Below are positions 12,172 to 23,603 of a DNA stretch of 64,000 bases, piece after piece; position 1 is the first letter of the stretch; every line of letters begins with the position of its first letter. Below the pieces are notes generated by a model, which ran no database searches, was not told the DNA's origin, and saw only the letters and a list, made by a program, of their open reading frames with translations. Origin of the DNA: Zeus faber (lineage: Eukaryota > Chordata > Actinopteri > Zeiformes > Zeidae); NCBI GenBank assembly GCA_960531495.1, contig OY482860.1:6269371-6333370 (forward strand), written 5' to 3'. The position numbers were made by a program, and so were the translations under genes.

Positions 12172-12213
<42 letters not shown>

Positions 12214-12440
12214 ATTATTATAGGGGGTCCAGCCCGCAAATTCTCAGTAGGAGAGAGTCCCTCGGTCCGCTACAAACCTCCCTGCATATAATCACAGAGC
12301 GCAGATTCGGGAACCTCGGAACATCTGAAACCTGTAATATGTACCTAATATCACTAAACTGGAACCTGTGTATTGTTGCCTGGGCTGTATTTATTCTTAT
12401 TATTATTATTGTTATTATTATTATTATTTATGATTGAGGA
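12120..12440 (+). repeat. repeat-family copy with GAT/ATT microsatellites
   Basis: A GAT tract and short ATT run, AGGGGGTCCAGCCCG at 12,223, then ACTAAACTGGAACCTGTGTA and TTGTTGCCTG, then another ATT tract to 12,430. Confidence 0.75.
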
Positions 12441-13389
12441 TTGAGGATTCAGGTTGTTTAGAACAACACCCAGACAGAAAAGCGACCTCACGTGTCCTTC
12501 ATTCTTGAAAAATTAAAAAAAAGAAGCTGCCGCCTATTTTTGATGCAAATAGAATATTTTTGCATGTCAAAATTGACTCACAAGTATGATCACAAGCAAG
12601 CTGCTTTCCCACGTGGAATCCGTAAAATGCTGGACCTTAAAGCAGCGGAGGGACCCTGCTGCTTTAAGGGCAAGCGAAGCAATTGTGCCCAATGTCAGCG
12701 CACCGCACCCCTTACTCTAAAGGGCATGGCTAGGGTCTGTGTGGCATTTTTGAGAAGAAAATTAATAAATGTAAGAATTTCAAGACCTGTCTCCGTAGAG
12801 ACTGAACATGTTTCAGTTTCTCGTCTGTGCAGCCGAGCTCCACGGTTCGGATCATCACTCGAGAAATCATTTTTTAAATATTTGTGTGAAATAAATACAG
12901 TACATTTGTGCTGTATTTGGATTCGGCTCCACCACAAATTTACGGAAATGTCACTGCTTCCGTTACATCACACTTCCATTCACAGCTGTACCAGCATTTT
13001 TCAAAATGATACTACGTCGTGAGCGGGGAAATTTACGGGACAACTTTTACAGAACATCGACACCGGCTCCTTTTCTCACATATTCCATACAACATATCCA
13101 GTGGATTTACGGCTTTCAGTGCAAGTGGGAAAGGGGCTTGATTTAACAACGGTTTTGCCGAATGCCCCCCCATCACTCTGCTGCCACCTAACGTCTACAG
13201 ACTACACTCAGTCTAGACTCATTTACCGCCAGCGAACCCGCTGCCGCTAGGTGTCTGCAACCAGTACCAACTGTATATGTCAAGGCTTCATCTCTGCTCA
13301 TTCACATTCGGAGAGTTGCGCTGTGTAGACCTGGTTGCTTCGTGTAGTAGTTACAGCTGTTCAGACGACAGACTGGAGCAGCCGTTGTG

Positions 13390-13660
13390 GCGTTCAATTT
13401 AGACTCTGAAAATTGTAACTCGTTCTGCGTTTCACAGAACCGGGATAACTGTAATATGTAGCTAACGCAACTAAACTGGACCCCGTGTATTTCCGTGTAA
13501 GTCCAAGCTTCGTCTTTTGGAAGTCATATCCCTCGAGCCACATCTAGACTAAGAGCTTGAGAGCTTAAACTTAAACTCGGAAAACTGTAACTCGTGCTGC
13601 GTTTTACAAAACCCCAAAAACTGTAATTGTTCAAAGAAGACGTTTTCGCACCGCAGGAAT
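13390..13660 (+). repeat. two partial repeat-family copies
   Basis: At 13,397 TTGTAACTCGTTCTGCGTTT through ACTAAACTGGACCCCGTGTA. At 13,586 CTGTAACTCGTGCTGCGTTT through AAACTGTAATTG, continuing into a segment (AAGAAGACGTTTTCG) also seen near 20,128. Confidence 0.75.
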
Positions 13661-14033
13661 TTCGAAGAACCATTGGAGGAACGGACCTTTTGTTTTGTGC
13701 CCGCACTGCGTGTTCCAGGCACTATCGCTGTTGGTAAAACACAGTTCTTCAGGGATATGTGTGAGCCCCGACAGCAAGCCCTGGCTGGTCACAACAAAAC
13801 AAACCAAGCGAGGGGAGGGTGGCCGGCCCGGTCGGAAGCCAACCGAGTGTCTTCCCAGGCCGGTCCCGTTCCCGAGGGGCGCATCGAGGAGCGTCAGCTT
13901 GCGGTGCTCCCCTGGCGTGTCGTCAGCTCGCCCAGAGCCTGACCCGACCAAAATTGAATCGTGCACTTACGCCAGAAGAGCAACATGCAGCGGCGTTAGT
14001 GCACGTTGATTGGTCCGGACGTAAGTCAATGGT

Positions 14034-14122
14034 GTTTGTCAATTTTGTAACTTGTGCCACGTTTCACAGAACCAGGAAAACTGTAATACGGACCAACAAT
14101 TACAAAACTGGACACCGTGGAC
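14034..14122 (+). repeat. partial repeat-family copy abutting an ogdhl exon
   Basis: TTTTGTAACTTGTGCCACGT through AAAACTGGACACCGTGG ends about 17 bp from the donor side of the ogdhl remnant at 14,140. Confidence 0.7.
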
Positions 14123-14139
14123 CCAGAACAAATCCATAC

Positions 14140-14268
14140 CTGCTTGTTGACAACAACATGGACCGTGCCATGTGTGCTGTAGGAGGGGAGTTCACTGAGG
14201 TTGAAGGTCTCGTATACGACCCCTTGTCCAGCAAAAGCAGCGTCGCTGTGCATCAAGATGGACATGAC
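14140..14268 (-). pseudogene. ogdhl: ogdhl pseudogene exon covering the thiamine-diphosphate motif
   Basis: Encodes [40 protein letters not shown] and NKQ; 129 nt, open, good splice sites. The family motif [10 protein letters not shown]...VNNQ is altered to HSD...VNKQ, changing the glycine of the GD pair and the second Asn of the NN pair. Confidence 0.93.
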
Positions 14269-14363
14269 CTGGCAATAGCAAATCTTTGGATTGGGATTTT
14301 GTAGATTCATTCAGAATTGCTAAAAAATTCAATCATAGTGTTGCGGAATATGAAAGATGCTAC

Positions 14364-14540
14364 CTTCTTCCCCCGTGTGTCTCCTTGGTAGAACTCGACC
14401 TTAGTCTTGTCCTGCACCACGGCGTCCACCGCCTCCAGGTGGGATGGGTTCGCCATCAGTGACGGTGTAATGTTCTTGTTCGTCTTGCGGTTGATCCTCT
14501 CGTAGTACATCCCAAGGTGGTATTTGACGTCTCCCGACCC
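14364..14540 (-). pseudogene. ogdhl: ogdhl pseudogene exon
   Basis: Encodes [40 protein letters not shown] and [19 protein letters not shown]. Open, but one codon short of the expected 180 nt (a glutamine lost before FY). Donor AAG|GTAGCA, acceptor GGTTAG. Confidence 0.92.
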
Positions 14541-14630
14541 CTAACCACACATAAATACAAAGAAAACAACTTGCATGATAGGGTTACTTCCTTTTAGATA
14601 GATACATGTAGCTATATAAATAGAACGCGA

Positions 14631-14808
<178 letters not shown>

Positions 14809-15014
14809 AAAAATGGCAATATACTATATACTTAACTTAACTTGAACTTATAATAATACAACTTAATACACCTAATGGTCAACCATAAAGAACAAAATAA
14901 ATATACCCATTAAACAATAAACAAGAAATAAATGGCAAAATAAAATGAACCAACACTTTTTTTAAAGAAATAATACATTTCTGCGGCCACAATCCACATT
15001 GATTTGATAACGTC

Positions 15015-15092
15015 TCAAGTTTGGGGTCAAATTGGCAGAAGATCTGGCCCAGGTCCTTTTGAATCACGTTGGCCAAGACGTTCAAACGACCC
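15015..15092 (-). pseudogene. ogdhl: ogdhl pseudogene exon, 3' end eroded
   Basis: Acceptor CTTCCAG, then [20 protein letters not shown] and FDPKLE. The expected AADE codons and a normal donor after KLE are not recognisable (ACGTTATCAAATC follows). Confidence 0.87.
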
Positions 15093-15203
15093 CTGGAAGA
15101 AGAAATGTGATTTCCTAAGTCAGTAGAGGTCTTCACCAAGGAACAGAACTCCAAACTAAAAACATTAATAGATTGAATGGAAGTCTGACACGGAGCATTG
15201 TGC

Positions 15204-15350
15204 CGATGAGGCATCCCCATGATGACGCTCTCGATGCCGGCAGCGCTGGATTGATCGATGATGATTTTCAGCGCGGGGATGAGCACCCCACAGCCCTCCA
15301 GAACAAAACGCTTCTCAGAGGACCATTTCCTGGCCAGGAAGTCCTTGAAA
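15204..15350 (-). pseudogene. ogdhl: ogdhl pseudogene exon with GC splice donor
   Basis: Encodes [40 protein letters not shown] and SVIMGMPH; exact expected length 147 nt and open. The donor reads CG|GCACAA: GC replaces GT in a poor context, so splicing here would probably fail. Confidence 0.9.
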
Positions 15351-16207
15351 CTGGGCACAAAAACCCAAAACTCGCCAAGAGCGATTACATTCTGGTGTAC
15401 GTCATTCAAAATAACACTTGTCGCAAATAATATGGACAGGTGCCCAGACACAGAAAAAACGCCACTTTATTTAATCAAGGTTTTTCTCATTCTGCATATA
15501 AGGGGGGCATCTCAGATTTGGCCCAAATTCCAATATGTCCACCAAAATCCCATATGGCTGCCACAATATCACTGAAAAATAAAGTTAATGAAATGAAATG
15601 AAAATGAAAAATGAAAAATAAAGTTAATATACGTATATTGAACTGATTTGCTATTGGGTCCCTTCTCCATGTTTATGCAGTTTTCTATCTCCTTGCATTG
15701 GATTCAATGCTGGATCGGCATGGCCCCCAAAATGCAATATGGCCGTATACATGCCGATAACTGGAGGAATTTGATGATACACCATCAACCAACCCTGTCA
15801 TAATATTCAATGATGAATTCAATATGGCCGCCAGAATCCATATTGGTACAAAGACTGTGTTCATAGTATATCAGTGTTATTCGGATACACTTTCAAATTT
15901 GCAACAACATCCTTTGGGGCATTGTGCAAAATGTGATAAATTACACACAAGGATGAAGACAGTTATTAACACTGTCCATACGCTGTTTTGTGGTGTTTAC
16001 TGTGTTTTTGTACCAATGGCTCAGAACCAAATGAGAAGTGCAAGGAGCTCCAATGGACTTCAGTGTTTATCCGAGTTATTTTGGACCTCACATTAAAGAG
16101 GAAATGAAAACACCTGAGTTTTTGATGCATGGCGCTCAGATGTTTACTATAACTAACAGTTAGTCCGGTTGTTTCCAGCGAATTTGGGCCCGGTGTTCGG
16201 TCCTGAC

Positions 16208-16362
16208 CGCGTGGATCTGACGAGCCGGGCCAGCAGAGTGCTCTTCTCGGCGTTGGTGAACCGCATGGCTCCCGGAGTTTCAAACTTCTGCCGGATTCAC
16301 CGGCAGTGCTCTACATTGTTGATAAACATGAACTATATCACGATGTGACCGCAGTACGATGT
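16208..16362 (-). pseudogene. ogdhl: ogdhl pseudogene exon with two in-frame stops
   Basis: Exact expected length (155 nt). Reads TSYCGHIVI, stop (TAG at 16,333-16,335, expected Glu), FMFINNVEHCR, stop (TGA at 16,297-16,299, expected Trp), [29 protein letters not shown]. Splice sites are intact. Confidence 0.93.
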
Positions 16363-16476
16363 CTGAGAAAGAGATTTTAATAATTTTATCATATAAATTT
16401 ACATAGATAATTGGCAGTATTGTCGTGTATTTCTCCAGTCACTGGAGTGATAATATAACAAATAATTTATTCTTAC

Positions 16477-16593
16477 CTCCAGTCTGCGTATGATCTCCCT
16501 CAGAGGCAGCGTGGTTTGGTCTCCTCCGATGAATGGTGGTGGAGGGCAGCTGGAAGTTCTTGTCCAAGTCAGACTCATCCAGACTGTAGAACC
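16477..16593 (-). pseudogene. ogdhl: ogdhl pseudogene exon with +1 frameshift
   Basis: GFYSLDESDLDKNFQLPSTT in one frame, then FIGGDQTTLPLREIIRRLE in the next. The exon is 117 nt against the expected 116; the extra base is at about 16,534 between ACC ACC and TTC ATC. Acceptor CATCCCAG and donor GAG|GTAAGA are intact. Confidence 0.92.
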
Positions 16594-18384
16594 CTGGGAT
16601 GAAGAGAGGGAAAGGCTCATTAAAAATGCTGGAAATTCAAATGGTGTGAAAGAAAAAGACTTCTCGTACAAAATAACCTCATCTTTATACAGCCATACTG
16701 CCACCTAGCCTCAGCTATTGCTTTTTTCTTAATTTATTATTTTAACTTAATTTATTTATTTTGTATATTTGGTTTTTATATATATGACTATTTTAGTTTT
16801 TTATTTGGCTATTTTTGTATAATTGTCTTTTATTTTAGGATATTTTTTTATATATTTTGCTAGTTTATTTGGCTGTTTTAACAAATTTGGCTTTTTTTTG
16901 TTTGTAATTTGTAGAGTTGCCATATGAAAATGTGCCTGGCACATAATAAACAGATTCTGATTGTGATAATTGACAATTTAAATATTTTATTAATAATTGC
17001 AAATCTTTCTCAAATGTTCATGTTATTATATTTTTAAAAGAGCCATTGATATATGATTTAGTTTGTAAATATATCAAGGTGTCCGTTATCTGTTGCACAA
17101 CAGAGGTTTGTCAGGATGTTATTGAGACATCCATTCAAACTCTCTAAAAAGCCGTTTCAATTTGTGGAAAAAAAAAAAAAAAAAGTACCTTAAGCATTTA
17201 CCTTCACGTGGAGTAAAAGTTGGTTGAAGAAGATGACTTCATACAGTATGAGACTAGAGTTGTGTGTGGACACACAGCCACAGTGTCTGTGGCTCCACCT
17301 GAGCGAGCGCCCGTGCTGACCAAACCCACCTGAGAACGCTGGAAACGCTCAACATCCCGGCAAACACGAGAGGAGACAGGTGCAAATCGTATTACCACCG
17401 CAGGACGGACGAAGGGGGCCAGGAATAGACCCGCACGGCGGAATCAGCTGACCCATGACCCGCGACGGGACCAGCGAGACCATCATTAGCTTTCATTACG
17501 GAAACCATACATCTGGTGATCGTAGATAACCCACCAGCATGAACTTGAAAGACGAGACCCCCTCCCCCTGCAGTATCTCGTTGTGGTTTCCTCGGTGGCT
17601 ATTAAGCCGCTTGCGATGGTCTATTACGGTTGTAGCATGTTCCCTGTACCTTCAGTCTGCTAAATTAAATGGAGAATGACACGAGCTACATCTGAGATTA
17701 ATGGCGGCATTACGTGGACCAACCTGAACCCAGACGACCGACTGTGGAGCCATAATGGAGCGTTGCATGGAAAGCTGCTGGACTAATCAAGGGTCTAGTT
17801 GATGGAGCAGACCCATAATATGTCTGCATGCATGTAAATGTTTATGCATGTGTTCTTTGTGGGGAGGGATGGAGACTGTCTACGACTGAATACTTCAAAG
17901 CCGGAACTGTGCTAAACCAATTACGAAGCAGGAAAATCTTGTGCTCCTATTTGAGTAAACAACCCCATGTGAGGTTGGATTAACACAGAATAATAATAAT
18001 AATAATAATAATAATACAGGTATTAAACTTAAGAGATCCCTGGAGTCAAATGGAAACCGGTGGTTTCCAAAGTTTATGTTTCATAAAAGATTAAAAAAAC
18101 ACTATTACAGTGTGTTCAGGTTAGAGCTGTCACAATGATTAGGTGAAACCATCATCACAATTATCTGATCATTTTGTAAACTCTTGAGATTCGACAATCA
18201 TATGTTTCCATTTGAATTTAAGGGACATTTCAAACAAATGTTAAAAATGTCAAAATAAAAAGAATCTTAATTAAGAGCTTTTCCGTCAGTTTGATTGAGG
18301 AAAATGAAACCTTCTATCCAAATGTTTATATTCCAGTGTTTAATGTCAGTAGATGGCTCATCTGCAATAATTAAGCATTTATCT

Positions 18385-18780
18385 ATTAGGGGTCCAGCCG
18401 GCAGGACTTGTCTTTTCTGCGTTTTTCGGGCTAAAAGTATCTGAAACACGACAAGGGCAGGATGCAGAGACATGGTTGAGAGCTTGTTAGAACCGGGACA
18501 TTGCAGACGTTTTGACATTCGAGGTTGATCAATATCAATCTACGTTTTGAGCAGAAATGAGTGAGAAATTGTCGTAATTTAATTAATTTCTGGAGCTGGC
18601 CGCTTTGTGACATCATCATCCGAAGGTATATAAGTCCATGACTTCGTCTCTCAGAAGACATTCCCGTCCGGCTACTTGCGCCAGCCACTTGGACTGCATA
18701 GCGTTGGAGAAATTCTCCCGCGTGGTCGGTGAGGTTAATCCGTCCGCCACAGGAAAACAACAAAACTGAGAGTATTAAAG
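18385..18780 (+). repeat. AGGGGTCCAGCC repeat module with a TATA-like segment
   Basis: Begins TTAGGGGTCCAGCCGGCAGG, includes AGCTTGTTAGAACCGGGAC (as at 3,525), and TTTGTGACATCATCATCCGA followed by GGTATATAAG. A CRE-like/TATA arrangement might once have been a promoter; no downstream coding sequence supports current use. Confidence 0.6.
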
Positions 18781-18939
18781 ATATTTATTCTGCAGAATGA
18801 AGAGAAAGATATGTCATGCTTCAAAGCAGTGTTCTGATCAGTCTACCCCAACGACTGACCAAGAGAGGTTTTTTTTTTACCAAAGAGAGGTTGTGTGCCA
18901 TTGGTCAGGTGTCATTTACAACACTGTGACCCTCAACCA

Positions 18940-19080
18940 TCTCACCGGATGTTACCCTCAAACAGTAGAGCTTATTGTGCGTAATCACCGGGTGTCATGA
19001 CATTTCACTGCATATATGTACGACCGTATGTGTGTGTATGTGACAAATAATCTCTTGAACTTGAACTTGAACTTGATTTA
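18940..19080 (-). repeat. interspersed repeat, minus-strand fragment
   Basis: The minus strand reads AAGAGATTATTTGTCACATA then a stretch through TATATGCAGTGAAATGTCATG and GGTGATTACGCAC, matching the 5' part of 22,185-22,960. Confidence 0.75.
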
Positions 19081-20644
19081 ACAGTCAAACTCCGGTCACA
19101 GACGCAATCCTACTATGTCATAAAACAAACACACAACGCTCTATTAAGCCCCCCTCGGGGTTATCCTTATCTCCACACGAGGTTGGTTGACGATGGAATG
19201 TGATCTGGTTCTTCAATTCTACAATTGACATTGTTGAAAAGAACAGTCTCTTTACATGAGATAGATAGGCTCCTTTAAAAACCCAGAGGCGATGTTCTAA
19301 AAACACATTACATACACAAGGCTATTGTCCTGTATAAAACGTGTGAAACATCATTCAAACAGTTGATCATATGCATTTCTCTCTCACAATAGCGTTCACA
19401 GACGACCCCTGTAGACAGACAACCCGAGCAGGACTCGAGACGAACGCTGCCCCGTCATCCTCGGGACGATAGTGTAATGTGTTTGGGACGAACAGACATC
19501 TTCCCCGGGGTGTCTCCGATTTTTGAATGTATGCACCAGCCCATCAGGACAACCCCAAATATCCATTTATTATCCGGTACCAGCTGCCAGTGGTGTAACG
19601 AGTCAGCGCCGGGCCTCAATGCAAGATGGTCAAAGCGGGCCCCCATCGCAGCGCATCATGCGCCGCTTGCTTTTCACCATAGCAGCCTCGTTCACCAATT
19701 AACTGACCTCACCGGAAATGTGATCAGGTTCTTGTATAACATTTGTTCTCGTCTTCCTTCTTCAAGAAACTGTTATGGGCCGCTTTGCTTTTTCTTTCTC
19801 AGCTGCTTCTTTCAATTTCCGTTTTTGAAACCCGCTTTTTGCGCTTGTACTTCTCCCTCGCGCTGCCTTCACTCTTCTGTGTGGAATTTGCGACACAAGA
19901 AAAATTGTTTTATGTTATTGCATATTATTTATTTGGTGAAAGAATGACATCTAGTATGTGACACCATGGAGCAGATGACTTGGCTCATTGTGTACTATAT
20001 AAATACCTACCGCTCGCACTTACCAAGAAAGTTTAGTGTCAGCGTGTATACCGTGACTCAGCGCTCGAAACTCCGTATACTGCGCCACGTGCTGCGTTTC
20101 ACAAAACCCTGGAAATCTATAATCGGTCACAGAAGGCGTCTTCGGAAGCACAGGCAGTTTAAAGAACCTTTGGAGGAAGCGTCCCATTCTTTCATGGCCG
20201 CACCGCAGGATCCAGGAACGACTGTTCAATTGTTTAAACACCGCTCTTGAGGGACATTTGAATTTAACGACACAAGAGGAACATTCAGTGATGTCGGTGC
20301 ACGGTGATTGGGAAAAACGCATGTAAAATAAGATACTTAAAGTAAAAAAATGTCTTTATTCATACACAATTTATTTCCAAAACATTAAATCCAGGTAAAA
20401 AAAAAAACAAAAAAAAAAACAGCGTCCCTCGCAGTGGACGCGGCGGCCTCGGAGCTCGACCCTCGATCACGACAGGTTTTCCTCAGTGCGGCCTGACCAA
20501 GTCCAAGAAGGAGTGGACGGAACATCCATCCTTAGGGGTTAGTCACACTCATGTTTAAAGAGAAGACCAGACAAATCTCCGAAAACCACACAAAATCTCA
20601 CAGAAAAGTTATGAAACAAAGAGTGAAAAAACAATGTGACGTTC

Positions 20645-21175
20645 AAGGTAAACTCGGAAAATTGCAACAAGTGCTGCGTTTCTGTCAGGGTTAGTTTGTT
20701 TTGTTTTACCCCGCCCCCACCTCCCTCCTGTGTGTCCTCTGTCTGTGTGTCTGCAGGTGGGCGTGGTCCTGGAGCCTTCCCTGTCAGCTCACCCACACAG
20801 CTGTGCGTCATTCACCCACCTACACACCATTCAAGTGGCGGTGTTTAACCCCGGGAGCTTCGTCGTCGCCAGATGGTAACGTCTACCATGCGGTTCCTAC
20901 GCCAGTCGCCTCCCGCTTGGGTTTTCGGACTTGAGCCTCCAGAGGGATCTCTGCCACTCGCACCATTTTCTCCTCTTCTCTTCTTTTCTCTCAATTGGGC
21001 TTTGGCGAACTAAACCTGATTACCCACAATCATTTCTGTTAAACCCTCATTTGTTTGTCTCTGTGTTCTGCATCCTTGGATCCAACATTGAATGTACTAT
21101 AACAGTTTCACAAAACCCGGAAAACAAATACGTACCTAACACAACTGGACCCTGTGTATTGCAGCCTGCAGCGGT
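20645..21175 (+). repeat. repeat-family copy split by the solo LTR
   Basis: The left part AACTCGGAAAATTGCAACAA then GTGCTGCG, and the right part CACAAAACCCGGAAAAC through CAACTGGACCCTGTGTATTG and CAGCCTGCAGCGG, form one copy once the LTR is removed. Confidence 0.85.
20683..21104. mobile_element. solo LTR (422 bp) with 5-bp target-site duplication
   Basis: Starts TGTCAGGGTTAG and ends ACTATAACA (TG...CA termini). It is flanked on both sides by GTTTC (20,678-20,682 and 21,105-21,109). Removing it and one GTTTC restores the repeat-family sequence GTGCTGCGTTTCACAAAACC. No internal gag-pol sequence remains, so this is a recombined solo LTR. The superfamily is not determined. Confidence 0.85.
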
Positions 21176-22184
21176 TATTTATAATTTTAATATTACAACT
21201 GAATTAATTGTCAAGTAAAAGCTAATGATTGTGACAACCCTGGTTCAAGTTTTTCAGGTTCAGGTTGAGTACGGTATTTTTTCTTTCAATAAAAAAAAAT
21301 TATGTGAAGCAAAGCGTATAATTTGATAAAAACCCTTTCCATAAATTCCATTATTCCCTGAATTTCCCCCCGCCGAGGATTAATAAAGTGTTCTCTTCAA
21401 AGGATGCTGTGTATTTTCCTGTCACGGGTAGTGGTGACAAGCTAAAAACTGTTCCCACAAAATGAAAAAGATGTACGGCTGCAAGCAGGCATGTACAAAT
21501 GTTCATGCAGGTATCAATATGAACTTCCTAAAATTAATTCCTCTCAAATAAGGGAAATTACTGCAATTGACGAAATGTCAACAGCCTGCATGGTGTCTTT
21601 ATTCAGTCCGTTGATGTTTACAAAGAAATGAAAATTCACACTGGGCTTGCCTACAGTATTTCTGTCTCAGATTGATTTTGGTGATCCTATCTACACGTTT
21701 GCCTCCAAAATTGACGCCCAGTATCACTCAGCCATGAGGTATGTCACTAACTCGAGCTCCAGGACCCATCATTGTTTCTTATACACCATGATACGGCGGT
21801 CATCCCACTCTTTGCATTGGCTACAACACTGGTACATTCTAATTTATACGATTATTTCATATTTCCTATTGACTTGAAGTTATTATTTGAACAAAGCAGT
21901 TTTAATCTTAGGTCGCACAAACGACTTCAGTTTCAAGTGCCTTGTGTCAGAGCAGAGTTTGGTTGGATCTGTCCTTGGTCCTGAGACCATCTGCGGCCCG
22001 AGCTCAAACTTGAGACCCTTATCTCTTTAAATGATTTCAAACATGTAATAATGGAAGTAGTTGCTGTTGGCTGTAGTCACCTGACATGTGACTAAATATC
22101 GCTGCCCTGTTCATGCATTATGTCATGTATTTTTGTTGTCCGTATTGTTGCTATTGTGTTCAATGCTGCTATTTGACCCTCTCC

Positions 22185-22960
22185 CTTCAAGATTCAAGGG
22201 GTTTATTCGTCACATACGTATACATACTTTCATACATATATGCAGTGAAATGTAATGCAACGCACCCAGTGATTACACAAAATATGTCCTAGGAAAATTT
22301 CTTTCTACTAGACCAACTAACTGATTCCTAAAACGTAATACAGTAAGTCAAATACTTATAGAATAAAATAAAAATATATACAATAAAATAAAATAAAATG
22401 TAATCGATAAAGGGAATAGGCTTACGTATATGGGATGGACTTATGTATATGAGATAGGCAATTATGTATATACAGATATGTGCATTAAAGTGGCATGTGA
22501 ATGAAGTGAGGTAGTGTTTGTGGGATAATACAGCACAGTATACAACAGTACAGCGCAGCAATACGGTAACACCGAACAACCCAGAACAGTGACACAGTAT
22601 GCGGTACAGTATGCTACATACAGTACCGAAGGTAGTGGAGCCTATGTGTGTGGCTCAGTGAGGACCCCTGGTGAGGTCAGCATTGACAGTTCTTATGGCT
22701 TGCGGGAAAAAACTCAGTCTCAGTCTCTGTTCTCACTCCATGACTGCGGAGGTGCTTGCCTGACAGCAGCAGCTGGAACAGTCCGTTGTTGTGGTGATGA
22801 GGATCCTTCATGATCCTGCGGGCTCTGCTACTACACCTCTGGTGTATAAGTCCTGCAGGGTGGGGAGGGTAGTTCCAGTGGTATGTTCAGCTGAACGCAC
22901 CACCCTCTGCAGGGCCCGCCTGTCCTGAGCAGTACAGCTCCCAAGCCAGGTAGTGATGTT
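22185..22960 (+). repeat. interspersed repeat, long copy
   Basis: AAGATTCAAGGGGTTTATTC, CACATACGTATACAT, TATATGCAGTGAAATGTAAT, then from about 22,640 a GC-richer part (ATGGCTTGCGGGAAAAAACT; CCTTCATGATCCTGCGGGCT; CCACCCTCTGCAGGGCCCGC). I recall similar sequence as a high-copy repeat in percomorph fish; the class is not certain. Confidence 0.7.
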
Positions 22961-23501
22961 CGCTCATTTGCAAAAGAGGTTCTAATCTCGCTGTGAACTC
23001 CTAGTTAAATAAAGGTTATAAAACGTAGATTTATTTTAAGTGCATTTATAGTAGTTTATGATTCATAGTAGTTATACTATATTAATCAGAGCTGGAAAAT
23101 GCGCGTTCAGAAAGTAAAATTGCACTCCAGGATTTTCAATCAACCTTGTGGATGGTTCATCAGTATCAATCCAACTGGAGTACAATCAACTGGACCGGAT
23201 CATGGCTGAAGCAAAAGCGTGGAAGGACTTTTACTTCCTGGACCCGGACTTTTACACAAATTCTTTTAAATCAAATTTGACATTTTATCTCTTTCTTGAC
23301 ACAGTTTTGCTGCTGTAACAGCTGAATTTCCCTCCGGGCGTTAATAAAGTGTTATCTTATTTTGAAGAAACTTTTGAAATCACACATCAATACCACAATT
23401 TATTTTTAAGTCCTGAAAGACCATATGAGACAAAAACGAAAATCCAAGTTTCACCAGGTTGTGTCCACACGTTATATTATGGGATTTTCTGAGCCGCTCA
23501 C

Positions 23502-23603
23502 CTAGTTTGTGGATGGTAGTGATGAGGTCTGAGGAGACAAATGAGTCCAGGTCAGATTCCAGTATTCCCAGTAAGCCCAACTGGGCAATATGTGGCCACG
23601 GAG
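23502..23603 (-). pseudogene. ogdhl: ogdhl pseudogene exon with 1-nt deletion
   Basis: Acceptor CCCGTAG, then LRGH followed by IAQLGLLGILESDLDSFVSS and DLITTIHKL, donor CTAG|GTGAGC. Expected length is 103 nt and the exon is 102: one base is missing between LRGH and IAQ (GGCCACATATTGCC where GGC CAC CAT ATT GCC is expected), so the frame breaks near 23,590. Confidence 0.88.

Larger units (their letters stand above)
8526..14139. other. pseudogene intron filled with repeats, no gene seen
   Basis: Contains the hairpin pair, repeat copy B, modules near 9,893-10,250, 12,120-12,440 and 13,390-13,625, a CA tract near 11,020-11,085 and a GAT/ATT tract near 12,160-12,222. Around 10,690-10,850 and 13,080-13,140 a shared phrase (GTGGATTT... 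then TGTGGGAAAGGGGC or AAGTGGGAAAGGGGC) suggests relics of one DNA transposon. The long open frame at 12,492-13,022 has no recognisable family. Confidence 0.6.
16594..23501. other. pseudogene intron with repeats and a solo LTR, no gene seen
   Basis: Holds a repeat module at 18,385-18,780, a fish-type interspersed repeat in minus orientation (18,940-19,080) and plus orientation (22,185-22,960), repeat-family copies at 20,085-20,170 and 20,645-21,175, and a solo LTR inside the latter. Short AAT tract at 17,990-18,015. No coding exon is recognised. Confidence 0.6.

Noticed and set aside
12492..13022. Plus-strand open frame of 176 codons
   Set aside because: No recognisable domain, located in a repeat-rich pseudogene intron, and codon composition resembles surrounding non-coding sequence.
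14879..15451. Single continuous open frame of 190 codons covering two ogdhl exons
   Set aside because: The stretch between MGMPH and GRLNVL is an in-frame intron; it is not a fused exon but two remnants with an AG acceptor between.
18797..19000. Short open frame near a promoter-like block
   Set aside because: It overlaps a minus-strand interspersed repeat and has no conserved motif.
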